NCBI GenBank assembly: GCA_024919175.1 | Contig: CP103804.1 | Coordinates: forward strand, 3,968,001 to 4,032,000 | Length of the DNA stretch: 64,000 nt | Reading direction: 5' to 3' | Origin: Clostridioides difficile | GTDB lineage: Bacteria > Bacillota > Clostridia > Peptostreptococcales > Peptostreptococcaceae | Shown: positions 7,994 through 17,261 of the stretch, one piece after another | Layout of the letters: every line of letters begins with the position of its first letter | How positions within the stretch are numbered: position 1 is the stretch's first letter | Translations under genes and position numbers: made by a program | Notes under the pieces: generated by a model | Databases searched by the model: none | What the model was told of the DNA's origin: nothing | Seen by the model: the letters and a program-made list of their open reading frames with translations, nothing else

Positions 7994-8893
7994 ATGCAAT
8001 TATATAACCCCCATTTTAATTCAGATAAAAACTTAACTTTTTTCTTTGTAATCACCCTATTATGGACTTGGGTATTCAGCTTTACACCTGTATTACTAGG
8101 AGTTACAAATACCACGCTTGGAAAACTTCTTTTTTACTCTGCATATACATCCCCTTCCATCATAGGGCTACTTTTTGTTTTCACAATATATCCAAATAGT
8201 GCAAGAAAAGATTTTCTTTATAGGAGTTTCAGCTTCAGAGAAATAGGAATAAAATGGCCATTATTAACAGTACTCTTTTTTGCTTTAATTGTTATTTTTT
8301 CTTTACTAATTGGAAAATATTTTCATCTAAAAATTAATAATGTAGATTGGATGCACATAGCTATTTATACACCTTATAAAATACCACTTATGCTATTTAT
8401 AAGCTTTATACTAAGTATGCTTAGCCAAGAATTTGGATGGAGGGGGTATTCTCTCGATAAATTATTGGTCAGGTTTGGATTTACAGGTGCTTCACTTATT
8501 TTAGGGACTATTTGTGGAATTTGGTATCTGGGATGGTATCTTACACCTGGTCAAATTCCATATAATCTACTGCAATACTCTTTATTTGATGCACTTTTAT
8601 TTATACCATCTACTATACTTCTAAGCTTTGTCATTACATTTGTATATATCAATACACATAGAAATATTTTAGCAGGCGGATTTGTACATATGATGTGTAA
8701 CTTCTTTACCATTCAACTATGTTCTTACTACCCTATTGAATTGTATGTAATAACTCAATATGTAAAAATAATATTTTGCCTCATATTAATTATATACATA
8801 ATTTCTTCTACTAAATTTAAACAGAAAATTGATTCTGAAATTGAGCAGATAAAATCAGACGAATTTGAATTTGAGTTAGACTGGGGATTATAG
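7994..8893 (+). CDS. CPBP-family membrane protein (CAAX protease-like), probably catalytically altered
   Basis: A 299-aa polytopic membrane protein with about eight hydrophobic segments. Motif 1 reads SQEFGWRGY (Gln145-Glu146, Arg150) where active CPBP/Abi enzymes have EExxxR. Motif 2 reads CGIWYLGW, with Tyr178 where the metal-binding His is expected (usual form G-[LI]-W-H). Motif 3 is intact, FVHMMCN (His232, Asn236). The family cleaves substrates within membranes and includes bacteriocin self-immunity proteins. Two substitutions at expected catalytic positions suggest a pseudoenzyme or immunity-only role. The LytTR gene upstream is its likely regulator. Confidence 0.75.
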   Translation: MQLYNPHFNSDKNLTFFFVITLLWTWVFSFTPVLLGVTNTTLGKLLFYSAYTSPSIIGLLFVFTIYPNSARKDFLYRSFSFREIGIKWPLLTVLFFALIVIFSLLIGKYFHLKINNVDWMHIAIYTPYKIPLMLFISFILSMLSQEFGWRGYSLDKLLVRFGFTGASLILGTICGIWYLGWYLTPGQIPYNLLQYSLFDALLFIPSTILLSFVITFVYINTHRNILAGGFVHMMCNFFTIQLCSYYPIELYVITQYVKIIFCLILIIYIISSTKFKQKIDSEIEQIKSDEFEFELDWGL

Positions 8894-8999
8894 ACTAAGC
8901 TATAGATTGAACTGGTAATTAAATGCATTTTCCTAAACACTTGAAGTATACAATAACAAAATATATACTGATTATAAGTGAGAAGGAGGTCATATTTTC

Positions 9000-9827
9000 A
9001 TGTTTAAAATTGGAGAATTTTCAAAACTAACACAAGTCTCTATTCGAATGTTACGTTATTATGATGAACTTGGTATTCTAAAACCAGCAAAGATAGATAA
9101 ATACACAGGTTATCGCTTATACTCTGCTGACCAAATTTCAACCTTACAAAGAATTATTTTACTAAGAGATTCAAAATTTACCGTTTCAGAGATATCAAAT
9201 ATTATTCATAACTGGAATGATGAACTTGTAATTAAAGAATTGAATCGAAAAAAAATTGAAATACAAGATGAAGTTAAAAAAGAGCAACAAAGAATAAATA
9301 ATATTGATAAATTGATTGAGGCTATAGATGACAATAAAGACGAGATTCATTACAATGTTATCTTTAAGGAAATTCCCAGTTATAAGATTATCTCGCTTAG
9401 AGAAGTTATTCCAGACTATCACTATGAAGGTATACTGTGGGAAAAATTATATGAATTTATTAAAGAAGAGCATATAGAAATATCCCATCAAGCAAACAAC
9501 AATATGGCACTTTATCATGATGAAGAGCTCAAAGATTGTGGTGTAGATATAGAGGTTGGAATGGTTGTAAAAAAATTAGGGAAAAACAAATCTGGATTTA
9601 TATATCGTGAGACAGAAGCAGTTGATATGATGGCATGTAGTATGGTATATGGTCCATATGAAAATATAGCTGGTGGGTATGAGTCATTTGCTTACTGGCT
9701 GGATAAAAATAGTGATTATAAAATGTCAGGCATAAATAGACAAATTGGTCATAAAGGGGTTTACAATGAGGAAAATCCTGAAAACTATCTTACAGAAATT
9801 CAGATACCAGTCATAAAAGTTAAATAG
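9000..9827 (+). CDS. MerR-family regulator with GyrI-like effector domain (BmrR type)
   Basis: 275 aa. Residues 1-70 are a MerR HTH and wing (FKIGEFSKLTQVSIRMLRYY, DELGILKPA, YTGYRLY). A dimerising coiled coil spans about 75-115, and a GyrI-like ligand-binding domain spans about 120-275 (EIPSYKIISLRE, ending LTEIQIPVIK). This is the plan of BmrR/TipA-like one-component multidrug sensors, which twist a long-spacer promoter when ligand binds. RBS AAGGAGG precedes the ATG. There is no adjacent transporter on the same strand, so its target may be its own promoter or a distant gene. A 19-bp stem follows. Confidence 0.88.
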   Translation: MFKIGEFSKLTQVSIRMLRYYDELGILKPAKIDKYTGYRLYSADQISTLQRIILLRDSKFTVSEISNIIHNWNDELVIKELNRKKIEIQDEVKKEQQRINNIDKLIEAIDDNKDEIHYNVIFKEIPSYKIISLREVIPDYHYEGILWEKLYEFIKEEHIEISHQANNNMALYHDEELKDCGVDIEVGMVVKKLGKNKSGFIYRETEAVDMMACSMVYGPYENIAGGYESFAYWLDKNSDYKMSGINRQIGHKGVYNEENPENYLTEIQIPVIKVK

Positions 9828-9851
9828 ATTTATTATAAATATTTACATATT

Positions 9852-9896
9852 AATGTTAAAGGTCTTATTATACGTCTTAATAAGACCTTTAACATT
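9852..9896. terminator. 19-bp perfect hairpin between convergent genes
   Basis: Arms 9852-9870 and 9878-9896 are perfectly complementary (core AAAGGTCTTATTA) around a 7-nt loop. It lacks a strong T run on the plus strand. Placed between a plus-strand and a minus-strand gene, it probably serves as a bidirectional terminator. Confidence 0.75.
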
Positions 9897-9974
9897 ATAT
9901 TATAGCTTGCACACACTTATGTATAACAGTTACAGCTTAAACTTTGAAGTCAAAAGTATTTTCTTTAGACCTTT

Positions 9975-11681
9975 TTAATTTAGATATCTCAAAGTAATAT
10001 CTTTTTTTTGAATACGACTAATTCTCGAGTTAAATAAGAATTTAATTATGGTATATAGTAAATTTAGCAAAATAAAAATAAACAAAATTACAAATATATT
10101 ACATTGAAAAGGGATATAGTCATTTGTTGATAAAGATAAACTTTTATGAATGAACTTGCAGATTTCAATACTTGGTATAAGTAAAATTATAAAAGCAATA
10201 TTTAATATTGGGCGGTACACACTTATGAACATCTTGTTGATTTTCTTGGCAGTATACCCCATCATATCTAAAATAAAAATATTCTTGGTATCTTCTTGAA
10301 ACTTTAAAAGAATAGTCAAATATAAAAGCAAGCATCCAATAACACAGCCTAATATTTGGCATATTATAGCACTGATACGGTTTGAAACATTATTCTCTTC
10401 AAGTTTATCTATTCGTTCTGATATATTTTGTATATGAGCTGTTCCTATCTCTGGTATCTCTGTTATATTATTTGTATAAACACCATTGTAAGAGTTTTGC
10501 GATAGATTTAATAATTTTTCCAAATTACTTTTTGATGTATATATGGAATAATTATCTGCATTTTGTGCAATATCGTAAACACGAAGTGATATTTCCATAT
10601 TATTTAATCTCACATTTATATCAGTTCCCTTTTGAATGTCATACAAAACTGACAATGCCTCACTTACAACAACATTATTAGTTGGGATATTATCTATTTG
10701 ACTTCCTCTCTCATCAGTTAGAAAAAATAAGCCCTTACTATTTTCTATTCCCATGATAGAACCATTGATTTTTTTCCCATTGCTTTCTATTTTTATATTA
10801 TCCTTTATATAATACTCAAATTTTTCGTAATCTTGATGTACAGTCTGATAAACAGGATAAGATACATCATATTGATAGTTTCTTCCATGAGATTGTGTAT
10901 CAAAAATATATTGGCTACTTAAATTTAAAGAAAAACTCATAATAAAAAGTGTAGCAAATATCCCTACAGAAAGAATAGAAATAAATATTTGGAATGGTTT
11001 TCTCAGTGCAAGTCTCATTGAAAAACTTAAAAATTTACTTAAAATTCGGCTAAATATTCCCACATGAAATGTATTCATATTATTATTTGCATCTAAAAAG
11101 TCAATAGTATCCTCTTTATTCATTTTTTCAAAAATCATAATAACTGAAATTGCAGGTAAAAAAGAACATAGTAAGGCTATACTATAATTTTGTATATATA
11201 TCCCTTTAACCAAATAATCCAAAGAATACACATCCTTATACAAACCTAACATTACTTCTGAGCCTATCCACCCTAAATACAATCCGCAAATATTAGCAAT
11301 AAAATTTAAAATTATGCTAATCAAAAGAATTATTAAAGCCATCTTTTTTGTAGAATATCCTAATGAAATATAACATCCTAATTCTTTTTGGTGCAAAGAG
11401 CAATACTTCTTGTAAAACATAAAATATACAAAAGCAGTAATCAATGTAAGCATTACTAAAAATGTAATAGCTAAAGTTTGATTTGATTGTAGAGATACAA
11501 GAAATTCTTTTTCTACATTTGTTAATACTGCTTTACTGTTCAAATATTCTAAATTGCCATCAATAGAAATCTGAACAAAAAAATACATAAATGATGATAG
11601 TAAGCTCAACAAAAATAGAATTATTATATTAGATTTCATGGATAACGCACTCTTACAAAAGTATTTTGCAAAAAGTTTCAT
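9975..11681 (-). CDS. FtsX-type ABC transporter permease (BceB/MacB-like)
   Basis: A 568-aa permease. A hydrophobic segment at residues 15-38, then an FtsX-like block of three helices (about 55-190) with KKYCSLHQKELGCYISLGYS, the K-E-x-G-x-x-x-S-L-G hallmark before the second helix. Another helix follows (about 228-255), an extracytoplasmic domain of about 170 residues, and three C-terminal helices. This is the layout of BceB-type permeases that sense and remove peptide antibiotics, although the domain is shorter than in BceB. Its ATG overlaps the stop of the ATPase gene (TAATG). It forms an operon with the ATPase and TetR genes. Confidence 0.85.
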   Translation of the reverse strand: MKLFAKYFCKSALSMKSNIIILFLLSLLSSFMYFFVQISIDGNLEYLNSKAVLTNVEKEFLVSLQSNQTLAITFLVMLTLITAFVYFMFYKKYCSLHQKELGCYISLGYSTKKMALIILLISIILNFIANICGLYLGWIGSEVMLGLYKDVYSLDYLVKGIYIQNYSIALLCSFLPAISVIMIFEKMNKEDTIDFLDANNNMNTFHVGIFSRILSKFLSFSMRLALRKPFQIFISILSVGIFATLFIMSFSLNLSSQYIFDTQSHGRNYQYDVSYPVYQTVHQDYEKFEYYIKDNIKIESNGKKINGSIMGIENSKGLFFLTDERGSQIDNIPTNNVVVSEALSVLYDIQKGTDINVRLNNMEISLRVYDIAQNADNYSIYTSKSNLEKLLNLSQNSYNGVYTNNITEIPEIGTAHIQNISERIDKLEENNVSNRISAIICQILGCVIGCLLLYLTILLKFQEDTKNIFILDMMGYTAKKINKMFISVYRPILNIAFIILLIPSIEICKFIHKSLSLSTNDYIPFQCNIFVILFIFILLNLLYTIIKFLFNSRISRIQKKDITLRYLN

Positions 11682-12385
11682 TATTCAATCCCCCAATCTA
11701 TATCTTGAACAGCTAGTGGTGTATGATTTTGTATATCATTTATAACTACACCATCCTTCATTGTAATAATACGGTCTGCCATTTTTGATATTTTAACATT
11801 ATGGGTAGAAAATATAACTGTTGTACCATATTTGTAGTTAAGTTCTTTCAAATATGAAACTACTTTTTTGCTGTTTTCTTCATCTAATGCTCCAGTTGCT
11901 TCATCACAAAAAAGAATATCTGGATTTTTTATAATTGCTCTTGCAATAGCCGTTCTTTGTCTTTGCCCTCCTGATAACTCAAAAGGAAATCTATTCTCTA
12001 AATTTTCTATATCTAATTGTTGCATAACTTCTTTACATAGAATATTATTACTTCTAGACGATTTTCCTAATTCTATATTTTCTTTTACAGTCAATTCTGG
12101 CAAGAGAAAGTACTCTTGAAAGATATTACTGAATTTCTCATGACGTAAATTAAGTTGCTCTTTCTTTGATATATTTGTAATCGATTTATTGCGATAATAT
12201 ACTTTCCCATTAGTAGGTTGTAGTAAAGAAGACATAATATTTATTAATGTTGATTTTCCAGAGCCACTCTGACCTAAAATAACAGTAAATGTTCCAGCAA
12301 TAAAATTCAAAGTTACTTCTTTTATTGCACTCTCAAAAGAATTAAATCGTTTGGTAATGTCGACTACACTTAAAATTTCTTGCAT
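11681..12385 (-). CDS. ABC transporter ATP-binding protein (BceA/MacB family)
   Basis: A 234-aa ATPase. Walker A GQSGSGKST, Q-loop FQEYFLLPELTV, signature LSGGQRQRTAIARA, Walker B ILFCDEATGALD (FCDEAT, with Cys in place of the usual Ala) and H-loop STHN. The GALD tail after Walker B is typical of the LolD/MacB/BceA group. It powers the permease encoded just downstream. I prefer the second of two adjacent ATG codons, seven bases from GGAGG. The start overlaps the TetR stop, so the three genes are translationally coupled. Confidence 0.92.
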   Translation of the reverse strand: MQEILSVVDITKRFNSFESAIKEVTLNFIAGTFTVILGQSGSGKSTLINIMSSLLQPTNGKVYYRNKSITNISKKEQLNLRHEKFSNIFQEYFLLPELTVKENIELGKSSRSNNILCKEVMQQLDIENLENRFPFELSGGQRQRTAIARAIIKNPDILFCDEATGALDEENSKKVVSYLKELNYKYGTTVIFSTHNVKISKMADRIITMKDGVVINDIQNHTPLAVQDIDWGIE

Positions 12386-13014
12386 CATATAACCTCCATA
12401 GTAATAAAATCAAAAAACGCAATATACTTTTCTGTTCCCAATGATTTGTTTACTAATTCTTCTAAGGCTTTAATTTTATTTTTCATACTATTTGCTTCCC
12501 ATTGAAAAAGTATATTATCAAGATAAAAGTTAGATAGTGTCAATAACATTTCAGCAACTTCCAAAGGAAAAGATGTCTCAAACTCTTTACTTATTACTCC
12601 ATCCTTTATGATAGAAGCATAGAAAGGTGACATATACTTTGTAAATGCAATCATTAGTTTTTGATGAAAAATAGCATTCTCAGGTTTATTTATTACTTTT
12701 GACTGTTCAGTGTTGTCATGGAATAGTGAAATTCCATTCTTGATTGCCTTTTGTAATCGAACGACAGCACATTCTGAGTAGTTATCCATATTTTGTAAAA
12801 TAGCTACTGACTGGCTCACATACTCACCTATTGCTGAATCGACACATTCTTCTTTAGATTGAAAATAGTGATAAAAAGCACCTCTTGAAATCGATAACTC
12901 TTTAATAATTATAGAAATCGACATTTGCTCATATCCATATTTTAATAATATCTGCCATATAGAAGTAAGAATTTCTTGTTTTTTACTATCAAAATTAACT
13001 TTAGTTCTTGCCAT
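12385..13014 (-). CDS. TetR-family regulator of the adjacent ABC exporter
   Basis: 209 aa. N-terminal HTH at residues 9-55 (KQEILTSIWQILLKYGYEQM, then SISRGAFYHYFQSKEEC) and an all-helical ligand domain with no close resemblance I can name. First gene of the TetR-ATPase-permease operon. A palindromic operator overlaps the promoter region directly upstream (13029-13053), so autorepression with co-regulation of the exporter is expected. Ligand unknown. Confidence 0.9.
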   Translation of the reverse strand: MARTKVNFDSKKQEILTSIWQILLKYGYEQMSISIIIKELSISRGAFYHYFQSKEECVDSAIGEYVSQSVAILQNMDNYSECAVVRLQKAIKNGISLFHDNTEQSKVINKPENAIFHQKLMIAFTKYMSPFYASIIKDGVISKEFETSFPLEVAEMLLTLSNFYLDNILFQWEANSMKNKIKALEELVNKSLGTEKYIAFFDFITMEVI

Positions 13015-13028
13015 ATTTACCTCCTAAT

Positions 13029-13053
13029 AAATAAACCGACTATCGGTTTATTT
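13029..13053. promoter_or_regulatory. Palindromic TetR operator
   Basis: Perfect 11-bp arms AAATAAACCGA (13029-13039) and TCGGTTTATTT (13043-13053) around CTA, 15 bp upstream of the TetR start codon. Typical of a TetR dimer site. Confidence 0.85.
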
Positions 13054-13184
13054 ATATATTATCAAACCTACTTTACACTGTCAATGAAATATATCTTATA
13101 AAATTTTATCTAGATATTATAAGCACATAAAAACATTAGGTATACTGGAGTTCTACTGCTATTCTTATTTAATTATTCTTACTT

Positions 13185-13268
13185 AGTTCTTCTTATTTAG
13201 TTCTTCTTATTTAGTTCTTCTTACTTAGTTCTTCTTGTTTAGTTCTTCCTATTTAGTTCTTCTTATAC
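13185..13268. repeat. 14-bp tandem repeat AGTTCTTCTTATTT, six units
   Basis: Units begin at 13185, 13199, 13213, 13227, 13241 and 13255, with scattered substitutions; degenerate copies extend to about 13160. It lies between two divergently transcribed TetR genes. The rest of 13054-13495 is AT-rich with no gene visible. Confidence 0.85.
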
Positions 13269-13495
13269 AATAATATTATTTATATATTGTCTGCTTTTAT
13301 AAATTAAGATACAATTATATTACCACTGGTAATTAAAATTCATATTATTAACATTTAATATTGAATATTAGATTTTTTAATCTATACTATTAAACTCATA
13401 CATTATTAATTTAATTATATGATACATCAAAACCTCTTTACCTGGACACTACTAATAGCTACTATTTCCATTGCATAAATTGAAAGGATAAAACC

Positions 13496-14155
13496 ATGAG
13501 AAAAAATATAACCAAAGAACAAATACTAGAAAAAACACTAGAGCTAATGAAAGATAAAAATGACATTCAAAGTATAAACCTACGTGAAATAGCTCGTTGT
13601 GTAGGATGTGCTCATACCAATCTATATAATTATTTCACTTCACTTGATGATTTACTTTGGGAAGCACATAGCTTAATTCAAAAAATATTTACAGAAATAC
13701 TACTCAAGACACTTTCAACACACGAAACTTCATCAAATAGTAAAACTTTATCAAATGCATACTATAAGGAAACTTATAATACTAAACTAGAATGTTTTTT
13801 CAACACATTTTTGGAGTTTTATTTATACAATACTGGGTGGTTTTGCCTTAGTTGGATGCATCATATAAAAGGAAATCGACCAGAAAGAAATAAATCAACT
13901 CATAAAGAAACAATTGATATTTTAATTGATACTTTAATAAATATCTGGAATAAAATTTATAATACCACTCCTAGTAAAGAGGATGCATATGCTATTCTTC
14001 ATAATACACATTGCTATATAATTGGGGAAGTTTCCAACTATATCAACAATAGAGCTATAATAGACGACATAAATATGCTAAAAAAATATATTCTAAAAGA
14101 GAGCATAACCATCTTCACTTTAGGATTAAAAGAAAGGATAAAAAATAAAATATGA
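13496..14155 (+). CDS. TetR-family regulator paired with a methyltransferase
   Basis: 219 aa. The HTH lies at residues 5-52 (TKEQILEKTLELMKD, INLREIARCVGC, TNLYNYFTSLDDLLWEA). The C-terminal domain is helical with aromatic-rich stretches (GWFCLSWMHHI) suggesting a hydrophobic ligand pocket. RBS GAAAGGA. The stop overlaps the next start (ATGA), so the methyltransferase is made with its regulator. No operator palindrome stands out upstream. Ligand unknown. Confidence 0.88.
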   Translation: MRKNITKEQILEKTLELMKDKNDIQSINLREIARCVGCAHTNLYNYFTSLDDLLWEAHSLIQKIFTEILLKTLSTHETSSNSKTLSNAYYKETYNTKLECFFNTFLEFYLYNTGWFCLSWMHHIKGNRPERNKSTHKETIDILIDTLINIWNKIYNTTPSKEDAYAILHNTHCYIIGEVSNYINNRAIIDDINMLKKYILKESITIFTLGLKERIKNKI

Positions 14156-15084
14156 ATAATATAAACCCCACATTAAATGAATTAATAGAAATCACAAAAC
14201 AACAATTTCAATCTAATTCCTATAAAAATATATACTGCACAACCTGTAATCAACTTTATTTTAATAAAAATACGTATTCTTCTATAAAACACTGGAATGA
14301 AAAATTAATTTCATTATCTAAAGAAGAAAGAGATATTTTAATAAATTTTCACGTGGAAGAATTTCTAAACTGTCTATATACAGTTGACCAATATTTGTAT
14401 TTTAAAAACAAAGATTATATTACAATAAAAAAAATATACAAATTGTTATTACAAGATATAGTGGATGCAAAACTGCCCTCAGAGGACATTGAATATAGAC
14501 ATTACTCTAGGATAAGAAACTTCATAAAAAAGACTAATCCATCAGTATATAAAATAAATCTTAATAATAATAAAACTGCACAATCTTTTGTTTGTTCTGA
14601 ATATACACCAGAATTTCAGCTAGACTTATTGAGTTTAGATATAAAAAAATTAAAAGGTAGTGTACTTGATATAGGTTGTGGTAAACATGGTAACTTAGTT
14701 AATTATTTACGTTTACACAATATTCAAGCTTATGGTATTGATAGGTCTACTAAAAATTCTAAATACCTAAAATCAGCAAATTGGTTAGAAATTAACTATG
14801 GTCAAAATAGATGGAACACAATTCTTTCTAACCTTTCATTTAGCAGCCACTTTTTACATCATTTTTTACAAAAGGATGGTATTGACATAGTTTTTGCAAA
14901 GGTGTATATGAAGATTTTAAATTCATTAAAATATGGCGGAGAATGGATTTATGCTCCTTCTATACCTTTTATAGAGGATTTATTATCTACAGAAGAATAT
15001 CAAGTTAAACGAACTCCTGTAAATCATGAATTTAACAAGACAATCATTAAAAAACTAACCCCTACTACCCTACTTAAAAACTAG
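14152..15084 (+). CDS. SAM-dependent methyltransferase-like protein
   Basis: 310 aa. An N-terminal helical region (about residues 1-165) contains an early CTTC pair. A Rossmann methyltransferase domain follows. Motif I is SVLDIGCGKHGNLVNYLRLH (about residue 174) and acidic motif II is AYGIDRS. NLSFSSHFLHHFLQ (about residue 225) resembles the post-II region of class I enzymes. The substrate is not evident; small molecule, rRNA or protein are all possible. It is coupled to the upstream TetR by a 4-bp overlap, which suggests ligand-responsive expression such as detoxification or drug modification. Confidence 0.75.
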   Translation: MNNINPTLNELIEITKQQFQSNSYKNIYCTTCNQLYFNKNTYSSIKHWNEKLISLSKEERDILINFHVEEFLNCLYTVDQYLYFKNKDYITIKKIYKLLLQDIVDAKLPSEDIEYRHYSRIRNFIKKTNPSVYKINLNNNKTAQSFVCSEYTPEFQLDLLSLDIKKLKGSVLDIGCGKHGNLVNYLRLHNIQAYGIDRSTKNSKYLKSANWLEINYGQNRWNTILSNLSFSSHFLHHFLQKDGIDIVFAKVYMKILNSLKYGGEWIYAPSIPFIEDLLSTEEYQVKRTPVNHEFNKTIIKKLTPTTLLKN

Positions 15085-15091
15085 CACGCCA

Positions 15092-15120
15092 TTGACATAT
15101 AAAAGCTTTCGTGATAGTAT
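15092..15120 (+). promoter_or_regulatory. Sigma-A-type promoter for the third TetR gene
   Basis: TTGACA at 15092-15097, 17-bp spacer, TAGTAT at 15115-15120. Transcription would begin within the palindrome at 15122-15144. Confidence 0.75.
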
Positions 15121-15121
15121 C

Positions 15122-15144
15122 TAAACGTGTATTAAACACGTTTA
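15122..15144. promoter_or_regulatory. Palindrome: TetR operator and/or terminator
   Basis: TAAACGTGT / ACACGTTTA, 9-bp perfect arms with a 5-nt loop, followed by ATTTTTTT. It fits a terminator of the methyltransferase gene, but its position over the predicted start site of the next TetR gene also suits an autoregulatory operator. Confidence 0.65.
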
Positions 15145-15177
15145 ATTTTTTTATGAGGAATTCTTAAGGGGAAAAAT

Positions 15178-15759
15178 ATGAAAATAGATTCAAAAAAAGA
15201 GCAACTAATTAACACAACAGTCCAGTTATTAACTTCAAATAGAGATATTTCAAGTATCACAGCTAGAGAAATCATCGCTAAAGCAAATGTCAATTTGGCT
15301 ATGATTAATTATTATTTTAAATCTAAAGAAGCACTAATTAATACTGCTATTAAGAGAATTTTAAAAAGCCATATGGATGAATATAAAGCTACACATGCTA
15401 AACAAAATCTAACACCTAAGCAAGAGTTAAGAGAAATGTTAATGACATTTTGTGATGTTATAATTTTATACAATCACTTTATAGAGATTTCTGTACCTTA
15501 CATATTAGTACAGGAAGATATTATTTATCCATTTGAAATACTGCCTTTGATTAGGGCTCATTATCAAAATCACAGCAACAACAAAACTGAAGAAGATTAC
15601 AAGGTTATTGCATATCAAATAACTTCATTTATACAGTTAGTTCTTCTTCGCTCTAACGCTTTTTTAAGATACAGTGGTATTGATATTATGGATGCAGAGA
15701 AAAGAAGTGCTTTAATTGACTCTCAATTAGATTTATTTTTAGTAGACACTATAAGATAG
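15178..15759 (+). CDS. TetR-family transcriptional regulator
   Basis: 193 aa. HTH residues 7-55 (KEQLINTTVQLLTS, ITAREIIAKANVNLAMINYY, FKSKEALI). The helical C-terminal domain has no recognised ligand signature. RBS AGGGG. A small two-helix membrane protein gene follows 206 bp downstream on the same strand and an ABC transporter operon lies further on, so candidates for regulation are local. The palindrome at 15122-15144 is its probable own operator. Confidence 0.88.
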   Translation: MKIDSKKEQLINTTVQLLTSNRDISSITAREIIAKANVNLAMINYYFKSKEALINTAIKRILKSHMDEYKATHAKQNLTPKQELREMLMTFCDVIILYNHFIEISVPYILVQEDIIYPFEILPLIRAHYQNHSNNKTEEDYKVIAYQITSFIQLVLLRSNAFLRYSGIDIMDAEKRSALIDSQLDLFLVDTIR

Positions 15760-15965
15760 TGCTATTTCAGGTTAGTATTATCTTTACTTAGTATTTTATA
15801 TCTACTTAGTATTTATATCTGTCTAGTATTATGTATGTTTAATATTATTTCGGTTTAATTATATTTCAATTTAGCTTTGGTACATAATTCTGCCATACTC
15901 TGACAGAACTTAAAAATATTCTCATGGACTCAAAGATACTTGCATTAAATAAAGGGGGAATTTTA

Positions 15966-16142
15966 ATGTTTTTTACATTTATAGGGATACTATCAGCAGT
16001 TTTATTAGTATGTACAATTATATGTGGACTCTGGATAAAACTTAATAATCGCAATAATGACTCAAATTCTCACTTTACTTTTTCAATACTTTCAATTGTA
16101 TTTTCGTTGTTGATTGTGGTAGCTTTTTTAGTAAAAAAATAG
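15966..16142 (+). CDS. Small two-helix membrane protein
   Basis: A 58-aa protein with RBS AAAGGGGG seven to eight bases before the ATG. Two hydrophobic segments (residues 2-24 and about 40-56) are joined by a polar loop rich in Asn (KLNNRNNDSNSH), ending in Lys-Lys. No family recognised. A longer frame starts at 15924, but the RBS supports this start. It may be controlled by the TetR gene upstream. Confidence 0.6.
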   Translation: MFFTFIGILSAVLLVCTIICGLWIKLNNRNNDSNSHFTFSILSIVFSLLIVVAFLVKK

Positions 16143-16508
16143 TGTTAATACTCTTTTCTATTGATTAAAATAAGTACAACAGAATCAAAATATCTATAAA
16201 TGTTTTTCCAACATATTAATAACATCATCTATTCAAAGATAATTATTATTCTTAAATAACTATATAAGTAATAATTATTTCTATCACAAATAATTATTAT
16301 CCCTAAACAACTATATAATTATAATAGTACACAATTTGCACCTCAACATACTTTTTGTCTAAATATACATAACAATACCCTTTCAAAAATTTTTATAGTT
16401 CAAACATTACAAAAAAACACCCAATACTTACAACGAGACTTATATTCCCATCCCCCTTTCAAATGCTATCATTGACTTATAAGATAAATGAAAGTGAGGA
16501 TGATATAT
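16143..16508. other. AT-rich intergenic region with a diverged duplicate
   Basis: Two imperfect copies of about 50 bp containing ATAATTATTAT and AACTATATAA lie at about 16238-16325. It should hold the promoter of the BceAB-like operon. No gene seen. Confidence 0.45.
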
Positions 16509-17261
16509 ATGCTTAAAGTAAACAATCTATGTAAATCATACAAGACAGGTAATAAAACGTACCCTGTATTAAAAAATATTTCTTTTGAAATCAACAAAGG
16601 TGAATTTGTTGCAATCATGGGTGCATCTGGAAGTGGAAAGACAACTCTCTTAAACTGCATTTCATGCTTTATACCAATTGATGAAGGTGAAATAACTCTT
16701 GGAAACAATAATATAAGAAACCTACAAGAAAAAGAACTTTCAGAAGTTAGAAATCAACAGTTGGGATTTGTATTCCAAGATTTTATGCTGTTTGATGGTC
16801 TTAGCGTCTTTGAAAATATCTGCGTTCCACAAATTATCAAAGGTGGTCAAGTTATACAAATGGAAAACCGTGCTACTAGCCTATGCAAGTTATTTGGTAT
16901 TGAACATATACGCAAAAAATACCCTGCCGAAATATCTGGTGGTGAAAAACAACGTACAGCAGTAGCAAGAGCTCTTATGAATAATCCAGATTTGATATTA
17001 GCAGATGAACCAACTGGTAATCTCGATAGCAAATCTTGTCGTACAGTAATTGACTCATTCCTAAAAGCCAAGCAAGAACTAGATGCTACTATATTTATGG
17101 TTACACATGATAGCTTTGCTGCAAGCTTTTGTGACCGTGTTATTGTTCTTAAAGATGGAATGGTCTACAAAGAAGTCGTAAAATCAGATTCAAGACGTGA
17201 ATTCCTAGACGAATTATTGGAACTTTTAAAAGAAATGGGAGGCGGTCAAGATGACAATTAA
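16509..17261 (+). CDS. ABC transporter ATP-binding protein (BceA-like)
   Basis: A 250-aa ATPase: Walker A GASGSGKTT, Q-loop VFQDFMLFDGLSVFEN, signature ISGGEKQRTAVARA, Walker B LILADEPTGNLD, H-loop VTHD. The FMLFDGLSVFENI stretch is typical of peptide-antibiotic (BceA/VraD-type) ATPases. I start at the ATG at 16509, nine bases after GTGAGG. Its end overlaps the permease start by 11 bp. Paired with a 706-aa BceB-like permease and followed by a LytTR-type two-component system. Confidence 0.92.
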   Translation: MLKVNNLCKSYKTGNKTYPVLKNISFEINKGEFVAIMGASGSGKTTLLNCISCFIPIDEGEITLGNNNIRNLQEKELSEVRNQQLGFVFQDFMLFDGLSVFENICVPQIIKGGQVIQMENRATSLCKLFGIEHIRKKYPAEISGGEKQRTAVARALMNNPDLILADEPTGNLDSKSCRTVIDSFLKAKQELDATIFMVTHDSFAASFCDRVIVLKDGMVYKEVVKSDSRREFLDELLELLKEMGGGQDDN

